NCBI GenBank assembly: GCA_034008185.1
Contig: CM067082.1
Location: 8,416,984-8,480,983 of the forward strand
Direction of reading: 5' to 3'
Length of the DNA stretch: 64,000 bases
From: Gorsachius magnificus
Lineage: Eukaryota > Chordata > Aves > Pelecaniformes > Ardeidae
Below the pieces are notes generated by a model. The model worked only from the letters and a program-made list of their open reading frames with translations. It was not told where the DNA came from and made no database searches. Positions 50,433-61,200 of this stretch are shown here, piece after piece. Numbering within the stretch: the stretch's first letter is position 1; each line of letters begins with the position of its first letter. The position numbers and the translations under genes were made by a program.

Positions 50433-50490
50433 TTTTTCACACAATATATCTATATGTAAACTGGAACAGAGAGAGGGAGAGTGAGTTCAA
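50433..50490. repeat. 58-bp dispersed repeat, copy B
   Basis: Same orientation as copy A at 47092-47149, 3.3 kb away. Either a small local duplication or two fragments of an unrecognised interspersed repeat. Confidence 0.6.
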
Positions 50491-53400
50491 ATTACTCAAA
50501 TGGCACTGAACAAAATGGTAGTGACGTCCTGTAGGCACCAGCATAAGCTGGCACATCACATACCCAGCTGCTCTCTGTGGTCTAGAATGCTTGTCTTCAC
50601 TTCTTTTAATCCTTTCTGTAGAAATTTTGTATATTTTCTTACTGTGGTGTCTTATAAAAAGGAGCATCTGTAACGTAGTGTAAGGTTTTGAAATCCTGTG
50701 AGATCTCTGTGATTAACTTTTCTTCTTCACGGTAAACCACAGCATTCAATCTTAAATCAAGGGAGAGATTCTGTAGAGGATTTTGGGTCAATCCCAGCAA
50801 GACTGTTTTAAACACTATGGACCTGCAACTCCTGCTGACTTCAAAGAAAATTGAAGATATTCATTATTTCTCAGGATGAGCTCTAGAATAAGAAAGCAGC
50901 TTTAGAATCTTACTGCAAATATTTTTTTTACTCCTTTTCTGGGAAGGGAAGAAGTATAATTTCCATTAATGGCTTGAATTAATTTCTCTCAAATTAAAAA
51001 AAACTTGCTTCTTTTGAGAGGAAGAGATTCCTCTAAGAGATACTCATTTTTAATGTCAATTATGTGTATTTGGATGGTCCTTGGATATTTATATTAAGAA
51101 CATTTATAATTAGCAATGTCGAGCTTCTTTTGAAGACATGGGGTTGAAAGTCCCATTGGCTTTTGTGAGAGACACATTTAGATAGTAAAGAATATTTATG
51201 CAGGTACTGGATTGATTTAATATGCCAGCTGTGTGTGCCTTCACCTTCTTGCTGTCATTCTTTAGCGAAGGATAAGCAGCCAGATGCTTTTCAGCTGGCT
51301 TTCAAACAGAAAAGAGGTCTTGGATGCTACTCTTCAAAAGATTTGAGAGGCCAATAAAAAGAATTGAGGATACTGACTTCATTCATTCTGATGGCAGCTG
51401 TCCTACTGTTTGATCAATTTGAGGGATGCAAATTAACGTTTTGAGATTATTCCCTGTGGAACAATGTAATAGGAACCAAGCAGAAGCATGTAAACTTTGA
51501 ACTGATTTGAAATGTAAATATCCAAAACAATGTGGTGATTTGTCAAACTAAAAGGATTACAGATAGCTGTCCAAAAAAGACACTCAAAGCTAGAAGCACC
51601 AGAAATAAGGGCATTAGTCTTCTTTACCCTGCATGACAAGGGTAATAAAACCACATCGATAAAGTCAGGTAGGGAGTTTAAATTAACTTTCTTTATTGGC
51701 CATTTTCATTTCAAAAGCATATAAAACTGAACAAGTATTAGATTGCTGCTATTGAATTGAATGAGATTCTGGTTTCATTTCATTTTTGTGTCAACTGTGC
51801 TTTATTTATTTTCCTTTCTTCATTATTTATGTACACTTGCAAAACTATATTTAAAATTATTTATGGGGTTTGATTTAGAGTGACTAAAGTGAGGCTGTAC
51901 GAAATCCTTCTCAGACTGTGTTGTGCATTCTTGCAGCTCTTAGCAAATATAGTGTAATTTTTCTGGCCTGAGGCACATTGTCAGAGGATTATGTATGGTA
52001 CACCAACACAGGAGGAGTCAGGGTATATTACATAATTAAAAGGGCAAATTTTCGATACCCCTATTTGTGTTTTTGTTTGAGGATCTCTAGCGTCAAGGGC
52101 TGTAATTGTGAGCTGATTCATAACGAGCTGTGAGATTTTAATTATCTAATGTATTTAACTGCAGCTTCCTATCTGAATTCACTAGTGATTAGACTTTTGT
52201 CTGCCTTTTATGATCTTCATTAGTAGATCTTGTGTATGTCCTCTCCTTTCACCCAGGAGCTGACACTGGAGCAGGTAACCTCAGGAATGAGGAGAGGACA
52301 GTTATGAAAAGGGAGTCCTGCGTATGAATTCACAAAATTCCTATTGCTTTCAGTAGGACTTACGGTTTCTTTATAATTTAAAAAGAAAAAAAAAGAAAAA
52401 GGGAATGTGTGTGGAGAAAAAAGAGAAGAAAGTTAACAGTGCTCTGTTTCTTTTCATGATCTAACTCCTTGCTTTTCAAAGAGAGGCTCAAGCTTCCATT
52501 AGTAAAGACTACGTTGGTGATACCCATATTTTGTGACAACATAAATTAGTTTTTCTGAGGGTGGTTGCAAATTTCATTGTGTCAAGACAGGCATCCAGCA
52601 TCACCCACTTTTGTAGGATGTTGAGCTTGGATTTCAGCAGAAGCTATTTTAAAATAACTTTCAGTTCAGATGTTCAGATATGCTTGGTAAAACAAACAGA
52701 ATGTGGAAAAGACTTCAGCCCATTCCTGTAGTTTTATCCCTATAATCTGAATCCTGGATACAACAAAGCCAGAGTCAGCATCAGTAGGTGTGATTGCGCT
52801 GTTGCATTAAGGTCAACGACAATGGCAAAATTCTCTTGAGATACTAAACCTTTCACCAGATAAAATCCACATATATTTCATCAATATATTACAGATATAC
52901 TGACTCTGGGACCTCTGAACATACTTGTTATTGTTCAAGAAAAAGCTTTGTATAGCCTGATGAATTGAGTGAAAGTTCAAAGTGATATGAAGTCCTAAGG
53001 GATTTGTGTGTCTCTGAAACCTTCATCTGACGGGATAATTTAAACATGGAATAAAAAAGTTAAAGAATTAAGTCAGTGTACAACAATGGGAATGGTTGCT
53101 TAGGGGAAAAAAAATGAAATTAGAAAAGAGCATCAGGAAAACAAACATATAGAACTTTTTCTCCTTGCTGGTCTCTAAGGAGTCAAACACGTGCTCAGAA
53201 GCTTTGATGTCATTCTTCCCTTCTGTTGCCACTCCCCTCTTAAGCAACAATACTGATCTTAATTATATTTTCTTGAACGTGATTGTTCTAATACAGCTGT
53301 TCACAAAACAATGTTGTATAAATGACAGTTGGAGAAGAACTTTTGAATCAACTTCTAATTTAAAAAAATAGCCCCTTTTTTACATACATAATTTAGATTC

Positions 53401-54873
53401 CACACTTCGTGGAATCTGCCATCTTTGACCTATTCTTTTCAAAACCGCTTTGCGTTCAGTGCTGCCGAGAGCACACCATATACTGCTCTGAGATACAAGG
53501 GTACACCGAGATCCAGCAAACTGATGGTTCTATCAATCCTTTGTTCTCTTCCTATTACACTTTGTATGGTTATTGGAAATACCATGGAGTTTTGCTTTCC
53601 ATCATAAAATGTAGGTGAGCCAGCAATTCTGTCTTAGTTCCCTGTTGTTTGTCTAAGTGGACAATTTATAGACGCACTTGATGGTATGAAAAAAGAATTT
53701 GTTGTAGAGAATGTGACCTCCTACAAATTCAATCAGCTACTTTCTTACAGTGAGAAATAAACATGATTTATCTCTGGAAGCTTACTTCATAAAACATTTG
53801 CTAAGCCTAAATGAAAGAGAAATAGGCCTTAACAAAAACAACACATTTTCTGAAAAGAGAGGAAGAGAGGATTTGATTAACTGCACGTTGCAGTTGCTGG
53901 TGGGTTGGCATTTATGATCCAGCAGATAAAACAGCTCTTTTCAATGAACACGGAGAGTGGTATTGTACTGAAAACATCTAACAAATGCCTTTGCATATCA
54001 AAAAAAAAATTGCTATTCCATTCCCTCCTCACAAGTACATTATTTTATCACTAACACTTGAGAAAATGCTTTTCCTCCACATGACTTACAGTTTTCTAAT
54101 GTGTTGTTACGGGCCTGGAGTACTGTGCATAGGGGTTTTGTATGGACCTAGTAAAGAATTAAGATTGGTTCTTGAATTCTAGTAAGTACCGTATTTGAGT
54201 AATTGACAGCTGTTTGAAGTCTGAAATTTGATACCAAATTGTGTTGTTTTTTTTCCTTTTTGACAAGAAGCAAAATGTTCAGTAAAAATTCTGTTCTTTT
54301 CAGTCGTCAGTATCCTTTTAATAATGTAAAAATTGCTGCCTCAAAACCAGCAGGTCTTAGAGGTCTGTTTCAGTAATATTTACATTTCACAGTTTTCTCG
54401 TAAAAGCCCATTAAGGTTTACAATGAAATTTTTACTTCTGCGTGCAGTCAGTTGGCTAGGAAAAAAAAAAAAAGAAAAAGAAAAAAATGGGTACAGTAGA
54501 TGTTTTTTCATGTGGTTTTCGATGGATTCTCATCTCAGTGCTACTAGGGGAATTGTTTGACTTCAGATTTATTCAAATAAGAGCAGTTTTGAATGAATGA
54601 CTGCTGAGAGATTAAAGTTGTCTCCAAAGACCTATGTTCCTGGAACTTTGCAGCTCTCTGTGCATATAACTGAGATGCTGTGTTACCGTCAGTATTCTGT
54701 CTAGCTATGCACTTATTAATGAAAAGTGCTCACTACAAATTTTTTGTAAAACTGACATTTTCTTTCAAAACGATCCAATTTCTAATTTCTATGCTTTATT
54801 TCCATTAATCATCACAATACCGGGTACTTATTGGAAAGGTGAAATTTCTGTAACCTCTTCAATTTCTCCTTAG

Positions 54874-55041
54874 GTAAAAGAAGAGGAGCAATCAGCCAAT
54901 CACACTTTGATGATTCAAGAGACACTGCAGCAAGCTTCAGTGGAGCTGTCTGAACAGCATCACCTGGTAGTCTCATCAGATGAAGTGGAGGGAATTGAGA
55001 CAGTACTGTCTATACGGGGGGAGAGGCTTCAGAATTCATAG
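54874..55041 (+). CDS. ZFAT: ZFAT terminal coding exon (window exon 12), apparent frameshift
   Basis: Starts after TTTCTCCTTAG and reads VKEEEQSANHTLMIQETLQQ, then ASVELSEQHHLVVSSDEVEG and IETV, all close to mammalian ZFAT. After codon GTA (55003-55005) the frame goes to LSIRGERLQNS and a TAG at 55039-55041. In the next frame from 55008 a 33-codon stretch starts VYTGGEASEFIVYVQEAMQP and ends QSVQEL with TAG at 55107-55109, matching the known ZFAT C-terminus. One missing A in GTA-ACT, giving GTACT, explains this. A codon for Gln (in human YTQGGEA, from memory) is also absent in frame. So the annotated end is 55041 as sequenced, or 55109 if the deletion is an error. Confidence 0.92.
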   Translation, partial: VKEEEQSANHTLMIQETLQQASVELSEQHHLVVSSDEVEGIETVLSIRGERLQNS

Positions 55042-55109
55042 TTTATGTTCAGGAAGCTATGCAGCCTGTGGAGGAACAAACCGTGGAACAATCAGTACAG
55101 GAGCTCTAG
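55042..55109 (+). pseudogene. ZFAT: Out-of-frame remnant of the conserved ZFAT C-terminal tail
   Basis: These bases are 3' UTR as sequenced, but in the +1-shifted frame they still encode the last 22 residues of the ZFAT tail and its normal stop. The lack of any stop in the shifted frame and the strong residue match suggest that the frameshift is recent or is a base-call or assembly error. Confidence 0.8.
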
Positions 55110-55426
55110 AGAACAGCGTTCAAAGGAGATGGCAACTTGATTTGCCAAAGCCAAAAGTTTGGGGTTTATTTCCTAGCCAAAAGCAAGCAAGCTGACAAAT
55201 TTTCAGTTCATTTCTGAAGCGAGACCTTGTTACTAGATAGCAATCTGACTGCTTGGATTGTATCAGTAACTTAGACACATTATGTACAAAACCTCCTCGG
55301 ACTTTTTTCCTAAAAAATGTTCATATTTTGAGGAAAAGGTATTCTTCCCCTTCTTAGAAGATCTCTCACTTGACTCCTGTAAATCCCCACAAATACTTTC
55401 TGTTCAAAACAGTGTTAACCCACTAT

Positions 55427-55432
55427 AATAAA
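55427..55432 (+). terminator. Candidate polyadenylation signal AATAAA (proximal)
   Basis: Canonical AATAAA about 320 bases after the ancestral ZFAT stop. No strong GT-rich element follows within 40 bases, so it is only a candidate. Confidence 0.35.
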
Positions 55433-56462
55433 ACATCTGTAAAGGTAGCTAGAATGTCTAGAGAAGGCCATACATCCCATTTTATACATACTTAATATGT
55501 GCTTGACTGGAAGCAGAGTTGTTTTTTTCTTTAAATTAGAAGGGCTCCTCGTTTCTGAGTACATGCTTAGAATGTGTTTGCGGAGTTATGGATCTAACCC
55601 AAACAAAGGCTCAAGACTTCGATTAGAAACATACCACAGATGGACTGTAGTTTGTACTTGTGAGATGATCCTTTGAGTCTGGGTGGTATTTAAAGCCATA
55701 TATGATAATTCGGGGTACCGGTAGGATGACTGTTATTTAGATAATTGAATAATGATAACACTTTCCATCCCACTGCATAAATACCTTTCCAGTACCATAC
55801 AATGAAACCAAATCTGTCAAATCAATGAAATATTCTTTTGTTTTTAAGAAAAAAATTATATTCAAATGATCTGTAAATGCTATAAAAGATGTATGTTCAT
55901 ATGGTTTAAACAGACATGCCTGTAAATATGATTGTGTGAAAGAACTTGTACAAAAAAATTAAGTAAATATTGACAAGAATCTAGATATTCTTAATTATGC
56001 ATGTATTTTAATTTTTAAATTTAAAATTTTAATTAAAAAAAATTTTTTTAAAAATTTTTAAATGTTGCCTAACCTTTCACAGCTAAGTAACAAATGCTGG
56101 TTTGCATTGACTCTGAAATATTATTCCTCCAGTTAGTAGCCTCTAATCAAGAAAGTAGCAGAATGAAGTCTAGGCAGACCTTTCTATATCGTTGAACTTA
56201 CTTATGGGAGTTCTGGGTAGAAAAGTGGAAAAAAGCTTTTGATTAAGTTGATGTAATACAGTGAGTTGGTTCTCTGCCTCTTCTAAGTCTGACGGGTTCT
56301 ATGCATGCTGTACAACATCAGAGTGCAAACATTTAGCAGTAGCTTCTCCCTTAATTGTGGTGATAGGGAATTTGTTAATGGAGAAGAACGGGGACCTTTC
56401 TGCCATTTGATGTAACTGGCTGGAGCTGGTCACAAATGTCAGTGTTGACTTCTTACATGTTT

Positions 56463-56468
56463 AATAAA
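56463..56468 (+). terminator. Candidate polyadenylation signal AATAAA (distal)
   Basis: Canonical AATAAA in GTTTAATAAACGTG, about 1.35 kb after the stop. Equally plausible as the gene end. Confidence 0.3.
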
Positions 56469-56470
56469 CG

Positions 56471-58084
56471 TGACTAGAATGAGCCATGATAACATTTGCA
56501 CCATTATAGAAACTGATCCACCAAATGTATCAACTTGATTAATCTGCATAAGAAACTTTGGGTTTGTAATTACTGGTTAAAATTCAGTGTGGATTTGCAA
56601 CAATTATGCTTTCTATTATCTAAAAGAGAAGAAAGCAGTCTCAAAAAGTTTTCTCAGAATTTATTGAAATATTCGCAGCCTGCTTGCTGTTGAAACCACA
56701 CTTGGAAGAGCATCATGGTCATATGTGGCAACAGCTATGTTCTTAACGTAAAACCTTTCTGAATCAGTTCAACAGCGTATTGCATTATTATCTGACTGCG
56801 GGGAAAAGTATTTTGCTATTCATCACTCAAGAATTCTTAAGTAAATTATTTCCAGATAGACTAGGTACTTAGGTCTATGAGAGGTGTGACTGTATTTGGA
56901 TGAAGGGGTTTGGGTTTGGGTTTTTGTTTATTTTAATTTGAGTATATCACAGCCATGCATACCTACTGTAATTTAAGGCTTGATTTATAATTGACAAGTT
57001 ACATCAGATTTTTCTACACTAAAGCATAAACGTTTTTGTGAATTTTCTATATCCTTTTTTTTTTTGTGTTTTAAAAATACTTTTCGGTTCAGGTCTTTTC
57101 TTAAGTTCCAGCTTTTTTCCCAGCTCTGCTTGGAGATGCAATTGTTGGAAACATAGGAGGTGTAAATCAGGAAGGACTTTCATCTATATTGAGTACTGCG
57201 CATTGATTTCTTGCCTCCATAATTAATACATTTTCTTCTTTCTAGAATATGCAACATCTGTTATGCTATGAGGAGATAAGTACTTCCTCTTTAATGTAAG
57301 CCACTGTACTTTACAAAGTGAATGCCCAAAGATTTGCAATTTTTCAGAAGTGTAAAGGAAACAAAGGGAGCTTTGTTTATACCAGGCATTTGTTTTGAGA
57401 GGCCACGGCTGTTCCAGTTACCGTACCTCTGGATTTCGAACGACCAGAAAGGTAAGAATTAAATCTTTTGCTTGGCCAGCTTTGCTTCTGTTATCACCTA
57501 ACCAGCACAGATTGGGTTTAGTGTACATTCAACTCCTTTTATCCAATTAATCTTTTCTGAAGGTTAAGGGACCTTTTCAGTTCAGGGGAGACAAGCAGTT
57601 AAAGATTTAAGTTAGTCAAGCAGCTCCTGTTTCTGCAGATGATACATTCATTCTCCCCACACACACTAGTAATTTTCATTAGCATTTACTACACCATCTG
57701 ATCTTTTTTTTCCTCTTTCTTTAACACCTGAGGAGTATCCTGGCTTTAGGCTAACACTTCGCAAATATTACTCTTTAAAAGCTTGTGCATGCTTAAAGCG
57801 AGTAACTGATGGGCACAGCTAAGAACACATCAGATAGTTCTGGGAATGTATTGAGCACAGAGAGGAGATAGGTCTTGGGATCATGCACAGATTTTAAGAA
57901 ATGGAAAGAGGAAGCTGCAAATAATTTTAGAAGCAGCAGAGTCGTTTTTAATGGAAGGTAAGAGCGTGATGCTTGAAGTTGACTTCTTTGAAAGGTCTTA
58001 CAGAAATTAACTAGGAATACAAGTTCTGGAAGGACCTTATGGTACAGAATGGTATAAAAATCCGTACACAAAGGGGAAAATTTG
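56471..58084. other. Non-coding flank downstream of ZFAT
   Basis: AT-rich sequence with no gene, RNA or repeat recognised. Short open frames at 57038-57226 and 58071-57793 (minus) lack domains. Confidence 0.75.
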
Positions 58085-58369
58085 GACTTAAGGGTGGAAG
58101 TCGTGAGGACGGAGACAGACTCTTCTCAGTGGTGCCCAGTGACAGGAGAAGGAGCAATGGGCACAAACTGGAGCATAAGAGGTTTCAGTGACAGAGCACT
58201 GGAACAGGCTGCTCAGGGGGGTTGTGGAGTCTCCTCTGGAGATAGTCAAAGCCCACCTGGACGATGTCCTGTGCACCCTGCTCTTGGTGACCCTGCTTTA
58301 GCAGGGGGGTTGGACTGGATGATCTCCTGAGGTCCCTTCCAACTCTTGCCATTCTGTGTGATTCTGTGA
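58085..58369 (+). mobile_element. CR1 LINE 3' end (~285 bp)
   Basis: Plus-strand CR1 with GGAGACAGACTCTTCTCAG, GTGCCCAGTGACAGGAG, GGAACAGGCTGCTCAGG, CCTGGACGATGTCCTGTG, the GGGGGGTTGGACTGGATG block and an ATTCTGTGTGATTCTGTG tail. It belongs to the same subfamily as the copies at 46652 and 63484. Confidence 0.95.
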
Positions 58370-60880
58370 AATGGAGGTTCCAAAATTTTTTACATCCCTA
58401 ATTTATTATAGCCACAGAGCGTAATTTCTCTTTCCTGAGTAGATAAGATGGGATCTGCCTTTCTTTCTGATGTGTTTTGGTTTCTGTGGCTGGTTGTGGT
58501 TCCTCTCAATCCCAGAACCGTTTCTTGATACTAGTGATTTTAACCAGCTGTTGTAGCATCCTACCTTGTCTGAAGCTACACCAGCAATGGCTTTGTACTG
58601 GGTCTGCAACATCCATGGGATGAAAAGAGAAAGGAACTGCGTACTTCTGCTTTGCTGTTTTACCTCAAAGTTTGGATGGTATGAAATCACAGCTAGAAAC
58701 TACTCCAGAGATGATAATGTTAGACCAATTGTTCCTACTATAATAGGGAATTACACTTCTTGATTATATATACTTGAAATTAATGCTTTTAGTGGCATGT
58801 TTTCAAACAAGATTACAGAATTGACATTGCTGCAAGTCTGAGGTTTTCAGAATGTTTTAATAAATTTCTTCTAAAGTTACGAAGTTCTGAGTCCACACAG
58901 CATCCTAGCGCTACCTTATAGAATATGGCACTTAATCCACTTGGTCTTAATAAAGGAGAAGGAAAATGCTTTCACATTCCAATAGATTTGCTCACAACAT
59001 GGACATGTGCTTCACAAACTTAAAAAAAAACAAACACAAAACACATAAAAAAAGCCCTGCATCTCAAGAATGAGCAAGTGCTGTTAGCACAGGAGAGAAG
59101 GGAAGAAATTAGCAGAAATAATATTGCAAGATATTCAAATGTTCAAATAAATATTTTAAGATCCATGTGGGCAGAGAGTTTGGCATTTGAGGGAACCTTT
59201 TGGAGCTGTGTTCAACTGCAGGATCAGGACTTGATTTTTGGCTTGAACTCTTTGTGCCTGCCTATGGAGGGAGGCTTATCATCAGCTGCTCCAGATTGTT
59301 GAAGCTCCAGTAAAGTCAATGGAGATGTGAAAATTCACCCAGTGAAGAAGTTTTAAGTACCTGGCCCTTCTGAAAATCAAACTCTTGGGATAAAAGTATA
59401 CTGAATACTCGAGACTGACGACTTTGGGAGAACTTTTTTCCAAAGTTGCACCTAATCTTTTATGGAGGTAGGAGAACTATCAACCAGTTTTATGCCTTAG
59501 AAGACAGCAAACCTGCCTTTTCTTGTCTTGCTTAAATGTGGAGTTGTCTTTCTGTAAGACCAGTGAGGTTCAGCTGAGGACTGTGCAACGGGTACTGAAT
59601 TGAAAAGAGCATTGGTGGGGTTTTTTTTAATTATTTTGATCTGAAAATAATGGTGACTTATGAGAGTGCACATAGCAGAGCTGAGTGATACAGGTAGTGT
59701 ACACAAAATCGTAGTGTATGGATTGTTACAGTTTGGTTTGTGGTTTCTTTTCCTTACACCAGACTACAATTTCTGCATTTTGTAGGTATGTTTGAGCAGT
59801 ATCTGAAAGTTTAAACAGGGAAAGACATGGGCTGATTTGCAGACTGTATCATTAGCAAAAATGTGATTTCTTTAGGTAATGCTAATAATACACTCTTTGC
59901 TTGTAATGTGATAAACTGCAATGTTCTTTTCCCTTTTGTAATATGATGACAGTGAAGTTACAGAGTTGTACTGCACATGGCTTTATAGCTTCTCAATTTG
60001 CATTTCCAGCTTTCCCATCATTAGTGGACATCATTCCCATCAAGAGCAGCACTACTCCATTTGTCTTTTTTTCTTCCTTGAAATGAGGACAACTTTTCAT
60101 CTTGGAAGACTTTCATGTTCACTCAGTCAGAGACGTGTATTTTGGTACATCCTGAGAGTATCAAACTTGATATTATGACATAAATATGCAGTATAATATT
60201 CATCTCTGCTGTAATTCCACAACGTACAGGTAATTGGTTAGGTGATCTTTCATGTGTTCCTGTTCCTATCTTGCCCGTATTGAGCTTTAAGTGATTAAAA
60301 GCAGTGCCACACATTTCAAAGGACAGAGCAAATTACCGAGCCCTTGCTGTATGTTCCTAACAAAAAAATTTGTTCAAGTCTGTTGTGTTCCCCTCTGTCA
60401 ATCTATCTGAGAGATGATTGAGGCAGAGAAAGGAAGCCATCGGGTGTTTCTTGGTAAATACTAATGGATAAAAATACTCTGCTTCTATGTAAATATATTT
60501 CCTTTCAGTCCTGTACAAAGCAGATGACAGTGCAAACTCACCATCCCAGAATGACTTTGTTTTTCTCAGAACGAGCTGCCAATGAGCAACCTGATCTCAT
60601 TTTGTCAGGTTAACCAGCAAAATGTTTTGGAGCGCAGGATGTGTTGATGCTCATGGGAATGACTTGCCACTGATAAAAAAACATTGACTATGACAGATTT
60701 TTGTCAAGGGGTACAGACTCAGCCCTTAGTTGTAGTGGAGTTCAGTGTAAGAATGCTAGAAAGAAGCTACTGCAGCAGCGTCTGGCTCTTTAGTTTAAGG
60801 TGCCTAATAAACATTACATTAATTTGTAAGCCCTTTGGATGAAGGAAAGGGGTGGCAGTAGTTATCCTGGTTTAAAGAAA
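58370..60880. other. Non-coding flank
   Basis: AT-rich, no gene or repeat recognised; open frames on both strands (for example 58566-58763, 59078-59302) are short and unrelated to any domain I know. Confidence 0.75.
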
Positions 60881-60899
60881 AATACCTCTCTTACATGCA

Positions 60900-61200
60900 C
60901 ACGCTGTTCCCACACCCCCGACTCCTCTCCCCCGAGGGGCGCAGGGGTGGGCTGGGGGTCGCGGTCAGTCCCTGCCAGCCCTTGGGGGCCGCTCCTCCCT
61001 CCTCACCCGTCTCCCTGCTCCAGCGCGGGCCCTTCCCCGGGCTGCAGTCCCTCAGGGACAACCTGCTCCCGCCTGGGCTCTCCACGGGCCATAGTTTCTT
61101 CAGGGGAAGGCTACACTTCGTAGAGTTTGGTGTAACTGCATTGGCCTTTTTTTCTTTTTTTAACGTTTTTTCTGCTGAGTTCAGCTGGTTCCGTATCAGT
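60900..61200. repeat. GC-rich avian repeat fragment with two ~48-bp tandem units
   Basis: An abruptly GC- and CpG-rich stretch in AT-rich DNA. Two direct units of about 48 bp start with CTGCTCC at 61015 and 61063 and share GGGC(C)..TCC.CGGGC...AG..(C)TTCAGGG-like spacing. The words CTCCACGGGCC and CAGTCCCTCAGGGAC are ones I recall from a widespread avian repeat with such units. The open frames crossing it on both strands are by-products of GC content. Confidence 0.55.

Larger units (their letters stand above)
41233..54873 (+). other. ZFAT last intron (13.6 kb)
   Basis: Longest intron of the window, phase 0, ending TTTCTCCTTAG at 54873. Contains an AT/TG microsatellite (41340-41534), a GC-richer block (about 41630-41880), a T17/C13 tract (43516-43547), a pyrimidine-rich stretch (43937-44030), a solo LTR (45436-46032), a CR1 tail (46652-46814), a 58-bp repeat pair (47092, 50433) and a candidate conserved noncoding block (about 51820-52250). 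Open frames such as 44099-44455 and 48689-48994 lack domains. Confidence 0.85.
7637..55041 (+). other. ZFAT: ZFAT gene (3' two thirds; 12 coding exons), C2H2 zinc-finger transcription regulator
   Basis: Twelve exons joined by GT-AG introns give one reading frame of about 1,011 residues that I recognise as ZFAT from residue ~212 of the human protein onward (human total about 1,243). ZFAT is a nuclear DNA-binding protein with an AT-hook and about 18 C2H2 fingers. It is known for roles in lymphocyte survival, early haematopoiesis and centromeric transcription, and from a human thyroid autoimmunity locus. Visible here are 17 C2H2 fingers, a long acidic Ser/Thr-rich linker (about 8745-9530), and a finger-free C-terminus. 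The AT-hook and promoter lie left of the window. Intron phases in order are 2,1,0,1,1,1,0,1,0,1,0. The last exon has an apparent frameshift near 55005, so the observed protein ends early at 55041 instead of 55109. Confidence 0.96.
55110..56470 (+). other. ZFAT: Probable ZFAT 3' untranslated region
   Basis: Follows the stop without repeats. Two AATAAA signals are visible, at 55427-55432 and 56463-56468; the true cleavage site cannot be decided from sequence. An A/T-only tract (about 56009-56063) lies between them. Confidence 0.5.

Noticed and set aside
7637..55041. Intronic microRNA or snoRNA genes
   Set aside because: I saw no convincing long hairpin with miRNA form or C/D or H/ACA box layout by eye; a structure scan would be needed to claim one.
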